NCBI GenBank assembly: GCA_937919075.1
Contig: CALFOF010000031.1
Location: 1-6,837 of the forward strand
From: an uncultured Cyanobium sp.
Lineage (GTDB): Bacteria > Cyanobacteriota > Cyanobacteriia > PCC-6307 > Cyanobiaceae
Direction: 5' to 3'
Length of the DNA: 6,837 bases
Shown here: positions 1 to 5,663 of the stretch, piece after piece
Layout: each line of letters starts with the position of its first letter
Position numbering within the stretch: position 1 is the first letter of the stretch
Program-made: the position numbers and the translations under genes
Notes under the pieces: generated by a model
Databases searched by the model: none
Told to the model about the DNA's origin: nothing
Seen by the model: the letters and a program-made list of their open reading frames with translations, nothing else

Positions 1-578
1 ATGTCGCTGGCCATGGCCAGAAACATGCGGCGCAGGTTTTCCGCCTGGGCCTCGGTGCGGTCGGTGAAGTGAATGCCGCCCAGCTTGGTGACCCCTTCCA
101 CCAGTGCCCGCACCTCAGCGCCGAACTGGGCTTCCAGCTCCTCGGGGCTAACCTCCGTGTCCTCGACCACGTCGTGCAGAAAGCCGGCGGCGATCACGCC
201 GGCGCCGGCGCCGATGTCGCGCAGCAGATCAGCCACCGCGATCGGATGAATGATGTACGGCTCGCCGGTGGCCCGCACCTGGCCGTCGTGCAGCTGAAAG
301 GAGAAATCGAAGGCGTTGGCGAGCAGCGTTTCGCCATCGCTGGGGGGCGCAGCGGCACTGGGCTGGTCGTCGCTGGCCCGCACCCGCTCCAGGCAGATCC
401 GCAACCAGTCGGGCAACGCGACGCCGTAGGCCTCAGGGTCGCGCAGGCGACGCTGACCGCCGGTGGCCGCAGGGGATGCAGCAGTTCCTGCAGGCGCCTC
501 TCTCGCCTGTGCCGGAGCAGCGGGGAGCCCGGTGGCCTCGATCGGGGCGATTCGGGTTCCTGCCGCCGCTTCGAGCAT
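1..578 (-). CDS. spoT: Bifunctional (p)ppGpp synthetase/hydrolase, Rel/SpoT family (N-terminal part, cut by window edge)
   Basis: This enzyme makes and degrades the alarmone (p)ppGpp in the cytoplasm (stringent response). Only the first 192 codons lie in the window; the synthetase, TGS and ACT regions would lie beyond position 1. The visible part begins MLEAAAGTRIAPIEATG and runs through an Ala/Pro-rich, probably disordered leader (about residues 1-45). The HD hydrolase domain follows: H111 in the segment YIIHPIAVADLL, then H135-D136 in FLHDVVEDT, which are metal-binding residues of the HD fold. Next come the family-typical EGVTKLGGI and AENLRRMFLAMASDI. The start at 576-578 is firm at its upstream limit because the codon immediately before it is an in-frame TAG. 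Only a weak GGA lies upstream as ribosome-binding site. The gene is divergent from the ABC gene across a 109-bp spacer. Whether both hydrolase and synthetase work cannot be judged from this fragment; the hydrolase motif looks intact. Picocyanobacteria generally carry a single such gene (family knowledge). Confidence 0.93.
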   Translation of the reverse strand, partial: MLEAAAGTRIAPIEATGLPAAPAQAREAPAGTAASPAATGGQRRLRDPEAYGVALPDWLRICLERVRASDDQPSAAAPPSDGETLLANAFDFSFQLHDGQVRATGEPYIIHPIAVADLLRDIGAGAGVIAAGFLHDVVEDTEVSPEELEAQFGAEVRALVEGVTKLGGIHFTDRTEAQAENLRRMFLAMASD

Positions 579-687
579 CTACAGGATTCCGCTGAACATG
601 ATCGTAGGCAGGCCCATCACGGAATGAGCAGAACGGACGCGGATCCCCCATGCTGGGCCCGCTGCCCGGTCACGATCCGCTCACACC
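579..687. promoter_or_regulatory. Divergent intergenic spacer between spoT and the ABC gene
   Basis: This 109-bp gap between two divergent genes must hold, or lie close to, both promoters. On the minus strand a weak -10-like TACGAT (complement of 601-606) precedes spoT by about 22 nt. A poor -35-like TGCTCA (complement of 625-630) lies 18 nt further up. Toward the ABC gene I see no convincing -10/-35 pair. A short inverted repeat, CTGGGC (653-658) and GCCCGG (664-669) around a 5-nt loop, lies 18 nt before the ABC start codon. It has no T-tract on either side, so it is not a standard terminator. The promoter assignments are guesses from consensus similarity. Confidence 0.3.
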
Positions 688-2310
688 ATGGCCAGCTCCC
701 CGTCCACCGCTGCGGTGCTCAAGATCCATCAGCTGACGGTGCGTTACCCGGGCGCCACAGACAGCCCGGCCACCCTCGATGGCCTGGATCTGCGCCTCGA
801 TCCGGGGGATCGCCTGGCGCTGGTGGGGCCCTCAGGATGCGGCAAAAGCACGGTGGCCCGCGCCGTGGTGCAGTTGCTGCCGGCGGGCAGCCAATCCAGC
901 GGCGAGCTGCTGCTCTGCGGCCAGGACCCGCGCCGTCTGCGCCGCGCCGCCCTGCAGCGCCTGCGGGGCGAAGCGGTGGGCCTGGTGTTTCAGGACCCGA
1001 TGACCCGGCTCAACCCGTTGCTGCGCATCGGCGATCACCTCGGCGACACGCTCACCGCCCACCGGCCGCTCTGGGCCCGCAGCCGGGTGCGGCGCCGGGC
1101 GCAGGAACTGTTGGAGCGCGTGGGGATCAGCCCAGAGCGCTACGGCAGCTATCCGCATGAATTCAGCGGCGGCATGCGCCAGCGCCTGGCGATCGCCCTG
1201 GCGATGGCCCTGGAGCCGGCGCTGGTGATCGCCGATGAACCCACCACCAGCCTGGATGTGGCGGTGGCGGGCCAGGTGATGGCCGAACTCACCGGCCTCT
1301 GCCGCGAAACCGGCAGCGCCCTGTTGCTGATCAGCCACGACCTGGCGATGGCCGGTCGCTGGTGCGACCGGATCGCCGTGCTCGAAGCCGGGCGGCTGGT
1401 GGAGGAGGCTCCCGCCCATGCCCTGCTCACCCGGCCGCAGGCCCCCCTGACCCAGCGGCTGGTGGCGGCGGCCCGGCGCCGCGAAAGCGGCCTCACGCCC
1501 CCACCGGCCAGCGGCCCACCCCTGCTGGCCGTAGAGGAGCTGCGCTCCTGGCACCCGCTGCCTTCGCTCCCCTTCCGGCCGCGCTGGCTCAAGGCGGTCG
1601 ATGGCGTGAGCCTGGAGCTGCGCGAAGGCGAAACGGTGGGGGTGGTGGGGGCCTCGGGCTGCGGCAAGAGCACCTTCTGCCGTGCCCTGATGGGGCTGGC
1701 ACCCGTGCGCGGCGGCGCGGTGCGGCTGCAGGGCCGCGACCTGCTGCGGCTGAAGGGGCCGGAGCTGCGCCGCCAGCGGCGCCGTCTGCAGATGGTGTTC
1801 CAGGACCCCCTGGCCTGCCTCAACCCGGTGATGACAGTGGGCGCGGCGGTGGCCGACCCGCTGCGCATCCATGGCCTGGCCAGCCGGCTGGAGGCGCGCG
1901 CCCGGGCCCGCGCAGGACTGGAAGCGGTGGGGCTGAGTCCGGCCGAAGCGTTCGAAAACCGGCTGCCGCGGCAGCTCTCCGGCGGCCAGCAGCAGCGGGT
2001 GGCGATCGCCCGGGCCCTGGTGCTGGAGCCGAGCGTGCTGCTCTGCGACGAAAGCGTGAGCATGCTGGATGCGGAGGTGCAGGCCGAGGTGCTCGCCCTG
2101 CTGCGCGCCCTGCAGGTGCGCCTGGGGCTGGGGCTGATCTTCATCACCCACGACCTGGCCCTGGCCGGTGGCTTCTGCCAGCGGGTGATCGTGCTCGACG
2201 GCGGACGGATCGTGGAGGAAGGTCCGGGCGATCAGCTGCTGGCGGCGCCCCAGGCCGCGATCACGCGCCAGCTGGTGGCAGCCAGCCCGCGCCTTCCCGC
2301 CCTGAACTGA
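688..2310 (+). CDS. Fused two-domain ABC transporter ATPase, dipeptide/oligopeptide (OppD-OppF-like) class
   Basis: This cytoplasmic ATPase of 540 aa carries two complete nucleotide-binding domains in one chain, as in YejF or GsiA, and would power a membrane permease pair. Domain 1 (about 10-260) has Walker A GPSGCGKST (47-55), Q-loop Q102 in FQDPMTRLNP, signature FSGGMRQR (159-166), Walker B with D183-E184 in VIADEPTTSLD, and H-loop H217. Domain 2 (about 279-533) has Walker A GASGCGKST (321-329), Q372 in FQDPLACLNP, signature LSGGQQQR (430-437), Walker B with D454-E455 in CDESVSMLD, and H488. Domain 2 also has the OppF-like LKAVDGVSLEL lead-in. Both sites look catalytically complete. The C-terminal HPYT-type motif of peptide importers is degenerate after both domains (PQAPLT and PQAAIT). 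The ATG at 688 gives a normal N-terminus but has no evident Shine-Dalgarno. No permease or binding protein is encoded nearby, so the substrate is unknown; peptides, nickel or glutathione-like compounds are all possible for this class. The stop is 1 nt before the ClC start, which suggests one transcript. Confidence 0.92.
   Translation: MASSPSTAAVLKIHQLTVRYPGATDSPATLDGLDLRLDPGDRLALVGPSGCGKSTVARAVVQLLPAGSQSSGELLLCGQDPRRLRRAALQRLRGEAVGLVFQDPMTRLNPLLRIGDHLGDTLTAHRPLWARSRVRRRAQELLERVGISPERYGSYPHEFSGGMRQRLAIALAMALEPALVIADEPTTSLDVAVAGQVMAELTGLCRETGSALLLISHDLAMAGRWCDRIAVLEAGRLVEEAPAHALLTRPQAPLTQRLVAAARRRESGLTPPPASGPPLLAVEELRSWHPLPSLPFRPRWLKAVDGVSLELREGETVGVVGASGCGKSTFCRALMGLAPVRGGAVRLQGRDLLRLKGPELRRQRRRLQMVFQDPLACLNPVMTVGAAVADPLRIHGLASRLEARARARAGLEAVGLSPAEAFENRLPRQLSGGQQQRVAIARALVLEPSVLLCDESVSMLDAEVQAEVLALLRALQVRLGLGLIFITHDLALAGGFCQRVIVLDGGRIVEEGPGDQLLAAPQAAITRQLVAASPRLPALN
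1188..1197. repeat. HIP1-type palindrome GGCGATCGCC (copy 1)
   Basis: The octamer GCGATCGC with outer G and C is the highly iterated palindrome of many cyanobacteria. It lies in the ABC gene after the first signature motif and encodes Ala-Ile-Ala in LAIALA. Confidence 0.6.
2001..2010. repeat. HIP1-type palindrome GGCGATCGCC (copy 2)
   Basis: This copy has the same 10-bp palindrome at the equivalent place in the second ATPase domain of the ABC gene, encoding Ala-Ile-Ala in VAIARA. The matching position in both domains means it may reflect conserved protein sequence plus codon preference rather than an independent repeat. Confidence 0.6.
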
Positions 2311-2311
2311 C

Positions 2312-3679
2312 ATGCCGCTGACCGCCCTGGAGCGCCGCCAGGCCCTCAGGCGCCTGCTGCGCCTGCTGCTGCTGGTGAACGCCATCGGCATCGGCGTGGC
2401 GGTGGCGATCCGGCTGTACAGCGGCGAAACGCAGCTGCTGAACAACCTGCGGCTGCAGCTGGCTGCCGTGCTGCCCCGCTGGATCGTGCTGCCGCTGATG
2501 GGCGGCCTGGGCGGCGCGGTGGCCGGTGGCCTGATCAGCAGCTTCGAGCCCGAGGCGAAGGGATCGGGAATCGTGCAGGTGATGCTGTGGCTGGAGGGGG
2601 TGCCGATGCCGATGACCTGGCGGCTGGCGATCGTCAAGCTGCTGGCCAGTGGCATCGCCATCGGCAGCGGCCTGCCGGTGGGGCCGGAGGGCCCCTCGAT
2701 CCAGATCGGCGCCGTGGTGGGCCGCGCCAGCGCCGATGGCCTGCAGGCGCCGCCACGGGAACGCCGGCTGGCCGTGGCGATCGGCAGCGGCGCCGGCCTG
2801 GCGGCCATCTTCCACGCGCCGCTCGGCGGCCTGGCCTACACGCTCGAGGAGATGTTCAAAGGCAGCACGGTGCGCAGCAATGCCGTCGTGGCCTTCGCCA
2901 CGTTCGCCACGATCACCTGGAGCCGGCTGCTCAACGGCCACGCAGGCGGACCGCTCTGGCTGCGGCAGCTGCTGCCGGTGATCGAAGACCCCTCGAATCT
3001 CACCGACTTCCGCCTGCTGGACATCCCGCTGCTGATGCTGCTGGGGGCGATCGCCGGCGCTCTGGCCATGCTCTACCAGCGAGTCATTGTGCGCCTGCGC
3101 CGGGGCTTCTTTCGGCTGCATCTGTCGCTGTGGCAGCAGCTGGGCCTGGTGGGGCTGGTGATCGGCCTGGCCTCTTCGCTGCTGAATCCCAGCTTCGACA
3201 ATCCCGATCGGCTCGGCTTCAGCGCCCTGCTCGGGCTGAGCACCCCGCTGAATGCCCTGGTGGTGTTGGTGGTGCAGGCCGCCGGCACCGCCCTGGCCGT
3301 GGCGGCTGACGCCCCCGGCGGCTTCCTGGCGCCGGCGCTGGTGGTGGGGGCGTCGCTGGGCACGTTGGTGCAGCAGGTGTGCCTGGCGCTGTTTCACTAC
3401 GCCCCGCCCACGCTGCTGTTCGCCGGCGGCGGCGCCTTCCTGGGGGCCCTCACCCGCACGCCGCTCACGGCGATCCTGCTCACCTTCGAGCTCAGCAAGG
3501 ATTACGCCCTGCTGCTGCCGATCGGCTTCGCCGTGAGCACCGCAATCGCCGTGGCCGATCTGTTCGAGCGCGACACGATGTACGACCTGATGCGCGACGA
3601 ATCGCTGCGGGAGCGTCGGCGCAGGGAGGCCGCAGACGCTCCGGCCGCGCACACCGACACAGACCCGAACGCCGGCTAA
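2312..3679 (+). CDS. ClC-family chloride channel / H+-Cl- antiporter
   Basis: This is a polytopic inner-membrane protein of 455 aa moving Cl- (possibly in exchange for H+). Hydrophobic segments recur from about 17-36 to 399-417, filling the chain like a standard bacterial ClC without CBS domains. By motif comparison with E. coli ClC-ec1, the gating glutamate is E126 in VGPEGPSIQIG. The anion-coordinating serine is S85 in GSGIVQV, where the usual Pro of GSGIP is Val88. F338 lies in PGGFLAPAL and Y424 in DTMYDLMRD. The EE pair of TLEEMFKG (179-180) matches the position of the internal proton glutamate (E203 in ClC-ec1), so an exchanger is more likely than a pure channel (inference). The segment GSGAGLAAIFHAPLGG (158-173) is also family-typical. 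The C-terminal tail after about 428 is charged and Ala-rich. The start lies 1 nt after the ABC stop with no visible Shine-Dalgarno, so translation is probably coupled. The stop codon overlaps the convergent rluD-like gene. Confidence 0.95.
   Translation: MPLTALERRQALRRLLRLLLLVNAIGIGVAVAIRLYSGETQLLNNLRLQLAAVLPRWIVLPLMGGLGGAVAGGLISSFEPEAKGSGIVQVMLWLEGVPMPMTWRLAIVKLLASGIAIGSGLPVGPEGPSIQIGAVVGRASADGLQAPPRERRLAVAIGSGAGLAAIFHAPLGGLAYTLEEMFKGSTVRSNAVVAFATFATITWSRLLNGHAGGPLWLRQLLPVIEDPSNLTDFRLLDIPLLMLLGAIAGALAMLYQRVIVRLRRGFFRLHLSLWQQLGLVGLVIGLASSLLNPSFDNPDRLGFSALLGLSTPLNALVVLVVQAAGTALAVAADAPGGFLAPALVVGASLGTLVQQVCLALFHYAPPTLLFAGGGAFLGALTRTPLTAILLTFELSKDYALLLPIGFAVSTAIAVADLFERDTMYDLMRDESLRERRRREAADAPAAHTDTDPNAG
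3046..3055. repeat. HIP1-type palindrome GGCGATCGCC (copy 3)
   Basis: This third copy lies inside the ClC gene, encoding Gly-Ala-Ile-Ala-Gly in a membrane segment (about residue 247). The reading frame relative to the palindrome is the same as in the other two copies. Confidence 0.6.
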
Positions 3680-4641
3680 GGCGGCAGCGGCGCGGGCTGG
3701 CGGCGGCGCAGCACCGCCAGCAGCGCCGTGAAGGCCGGTGGCAGCGGCGCCTCGAAGCTCAGCCGCTCGCCGCTGATCGGGTGGTCGAGGCCCAGGGCCA
3801 CCGCATGCAGGGCCTGGCCCGGCAGCTCGATCGGCAGGCGGCGGCAGCGGCTATAGGTGGCATCCCCCACGATCGGGTGGCCGATGTGGGCGCCGTGCAC
3901 GCGGATCTGGTGGGTGCGGCCGGTGTCGAGCTTGAAGCGGAGCAGGGAGTAGTCGCCCAGCCGTTCGATCAGACGCCAGTGGGTGCGTGCCAGCCGGCCC
4001 TTGTCGTCGGCCACCACGGCGTACTTCTTGCGGTCGATCGGGTGGCGGCCGATGGCGGCCTCGATCGTGCCGGACTCCGCCTGGGGCGCGCCGTGCACCA
4101 CGCCCAGGTACTCGCGCGCAGCCACGCGCTGCTGGATCTGGCGTTGCAGGTGCACCAGGGCCTGCTGGCTTTTGGCCACCACGATGCAGCCGGTGGTGTC
4201 CTTGTCGAGGCGGTGCACGATGCCCGGCCGCCGCTCGCCGCCGATGCCGGGCAGGTCGGGGCAATGGTGCAGCAGGCCGTTCACCAAGGTGCCGTCCTTG
4301 TTGCCGGGGGCCGGGTGCACCGTGAGTCCGGCCGACTTATTGAGCACGATCAGATGGCTGTCCTCGTAGAGGATGTCGAGCAGCATCGGCTGCGGGATCA
4401 GGTACGGGAGGGGTTCCGGCGGCGGCATCCACAGCTCCACGCAATCTCCCGGCCGTAGCGGTGTCTTGGCGCGGCCCGGGCTGCCGTTGACCCGCACCAG
4501 GCCGGCGTCGATGAACTTCTGGATGCGGGCGCGGCTCTGCTCCGGCCGCTCGGCCACCAGCCAGCGATCCAGCCGCATCGGCAGGGGCCGGGGGTAGTGG
4601 AGCGTGATCAACTCCCCTTCACCCATCCCGAACGCGCTCAT
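3676..4641 (-). CDS. rluD: RluD-type large-subunit rRNA pseudouridine synthase
   Basis: This enzyme isomerises uridine to pseudouridine in RNA. The RluD branch acts on helix 69 of 23S rRNA; that target is inferred from family resemblance. It has 321 aa, normal for the family. An S4 RNA-binding domain occupies about residues 22-72 (MRLDRWLVAERPEQSRARIQ, then LVRVNG and LRPGDCVEL). The catalytic domain follows with motif HRLDKDTTG at 143-151, where D146 is the catalytic aspartate. GRTHQIRVHGAHIGHPIVGD (241-260) is the conserved late motif. The wording DKDTTG fits RluD better than RluC (DRDTSG). It is the last gene of the Usp-RbgA-RluD operon. Its ATG overlaps the upstream stop as ATGA. A GGGGAGG lies just before the ATG but only about one base away, too close for normal spacing, so re-initiation by coupled ribosomes is likely. 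A second in-frame ATG at codon 6 is a possible alternative. The 3' end overlaps the convergent ClC stop by 4 nt. Confidence 0.93.
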   Translation of the reverse strand: MSAFGMGEGELITLHYPRPLPMRLDRWLVAERPEQSRARIQKFIDAGLVRVNGSPGRAKTPLRPGDCVELWMPPPEPLPYLIPQPMLLDILYEDSHLIVLNKSAGLTVHPAPGNKDGTLVNGLLHHCPDLPGIGGERRPGIVHRLDKDTTGCIVVAKSQQALVHLQRQIQQRVAAREYLGVVHGAPQAESGTIEAAIGRHPIDRKKYAVVADDKGRLARTHWRLIERLGDYSLLRFKLDTGRTHQIRVHGAHIGHPIVGDATYSRCRRLPIELPGQALHAVALGLDHPISGERLSFEAPLPPAFTALLAVLRRRQPAPLPP

Positions 4642-5663
4642 GCCTCCCCGCCGGCGCCGGTGGCGGCAGCTGGGGTGGAGGCAGCCGCAACGGGTGGGGT
4701 GGCGGTTTTCTGGGGCGGGCGCTCCAGGGCGATCGGTCCGAGCACGGCGCGGCGGAAGTCATCGAGCAGGCGCTGGGCCATGCGCGCGGTGTCGCCGCTG
4801 GTGTGGCGGGCGGCAGCGACCTCCAGCCAGGCCAGGCCGTCCGGCAACGACTCCAGGGCCCTATCTCCAGCGCAATCACGTTCGCGATCCTCGTCAGAGG
4901 CGTCGTCGTGTTCGCCATCGGCGTGCCGCCGCCCCTGGCGCCGCGGCAGTGCCACGCCGTAGCGCTTCTCCAGCAGCTGCTCCGGCAGCCCGGCTTCCGG
5001 CACCGAGGCCAGGGCATCAAGCAGGTGCAGGAACGCCACCGCCACCCCCTCTCCGTCGTAGGCCGCCTGGCCGATGTCGTCGCAGAGGGCCAGCAGCAGG
5101 GCGGCACGCTGGTCTTCCAGCCGGGGGGGCAGCACGCCGGGGGCATCGAGCAGATCGAGCGCCTGGCCCACCCGCACCCAGCGCAGTGTGCGGGTGACCC
5201 CGGCCCGGCGGGCGCTCTCCACCGCCTTCTGGCGCACCAGCCGGTTGATCAGCGCCGACTTGCCCACGTTGGGGAAACCGAGCACCAGGGCCCTTACCGG
5301 CCTCGGGCGCATGCCGCGGCCGGCGCGGCGGGCATTGAGCTGGTCACCCGCCCGGATCGCCGCATCCTGCAACTGCTTCACACCCGTGCCGGTCTTGGCG
5401 TCGCACCACCAGGGCACTTCGCCCTGGTCGCGCAGCCAGCGGTCCCACGACAGACGCGCCGCTTCACTGACCATGTCGCGGCGGTTGATCACCAGCAGAC
5501 GGTGCTTGCCCTCCATCCAGCGCTTCAGGCGCGGGTGGCTGGTGGCGCGGGGGATGCGGGCATCGCGCACCTCGATCACCAGATCCACCTTGGCGAGCTG
5601 GGCCTTGAGCTGGCGCTCCGCCTTGGCGATGTGGCCGGGATACCACTGAATGGCGGGCTGCAT
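4638..5663 (-). CDS. rbgA: Ribosome biogenesis GTPase RbgA/YlqF, circularly permuted
   Basis: This GTPase assists late 50S subunit assembly in the cytoplasm (family knowledge). It has 341 aa and opens with the typical IQWYPGHIAKAERQL. GTPase motifs come in permuted order: G4 NRRD (60-63), G5 DAKTG (88-92), G1 GFPNVGKS (129-136), G2 threonine in GVTR (T157) and G3 DAPG (173-176). The G4 lysine is replaced by Arg, which I recall as common in cyanobacterial and plant relatives. The C-terminal RNA-binding region includes HTSGDTARMAQRLLDDF (287-303). Between RYGVALP and GLAWLEVA lies an unusual charged insertion (about 239-271). The last about 30 residues are a low-complexity Ala/Pro/Thr tail. The start codon shares one base with the upstream usp stop (TGATG), and the stop overlaps the rluD start (ATGA), so all three genes are probably co-translated. 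There is no clear Shine-Dalgarno. Confidence 0.94.
   Translation of the reverse strand: MQPAIQWYPGHIAKAERQLKAQLAKVDLVIEVRDARIPRATSHPRLKRWMEGKHRLLVINRRDMVSEAARLSWDRWLRDQGEVPWWCDAKTGTGVKQLQDAAIRAGDQLNARRAGRGMRPRPVRALVLGFPNVGKSALINRLVRQKAVESARRAGVTRTLRWVRVGQALDLLDAPGVLPPRLEDQRAALLLALCDDIGQAAYDGEGVAVAFLHLLDALASVPEAGLPEQLLEKRYGVALPRRQGRRHADGEHDDASDEDRERDCAGDRALESLPDGLAWLEVAAARHTSGDTARMAQRLLDDFRRAVLGPIALERPPQKTATPPVAAASTPAAATGAGGEA
4851..4949 (-). other. Charged, lower-GC insertion inside rbgA
   Basis: This stretch encodes about residues 239-271 of RbgA. It begins with a basic patch (RRQGRRHADG), continues with an acidic run (EHDDASDEDRERD), and rejoins family-like sequence at GLAWLEVA. By eye it is less G/C-rich than its flanks, with more T and A in the + strand around 4860-4922. 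Reading continues in frame on both sides, so the gene is not broken. It is most simply a disordered loop in the C-terminal domain; the boundaries are approximate and rest on recalled family architecture. Confidence 0.5.

Noticed and set aside
198..213. GGCGCC/GGC-rich tandem-looking stretch as a repeat element
   Set aside because: It is simply codons for the GAGAG segment of the SpoT HD domain in a high-GC genome.
653..669. A short GC hairpin before the ABC gene as a terminator
   Set aside because: It has a stem of about 6 bp including a G-T pair, no T-tract on either strand, and lies between divergent genes where no transcript needs to end.
69..1160. A 363-aa plus-strand open frame over spoT and the start of the ABC gene
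   Set aside because: It overlaps the coding part of spoT (HD motif intact on the other strand) and the first ABC domain in another frame. Its translation is low complexity with no recognisable domain.
832..2808. A very long open frame (658 aa) on the minus strand opposite the ABC and ClC genes
   Set aside because: It is rich in His, Gln, Arg and Ala with no domain motif, and lies opposite two genes with complete catalytic motifs. This is typical of antisense frames in high-GC DNA where stops are rare.
2261..3652. A 463-aa minus-strand open frame opposite ClC
   Set aside because: It is Gln/His/Arg-rich with no motif, and the ClC reading on the plus strand explains the sequence fully.
3379..4458. 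A 359-aa plus-strand open frame running from ClC across the rluD gene
   Set aside because: It is out of frame with ClC and antisense to the RluD catalytic motifs. It is a GC-driven artefact.
4851..4949. A pair of compensating frameshifts in rbgA instead of an insertion
   Set aside because: The alternative frame there does not resemble RbgA sequence, and the original frame is family-like on both sides, so an in-frame insertion is simpler.
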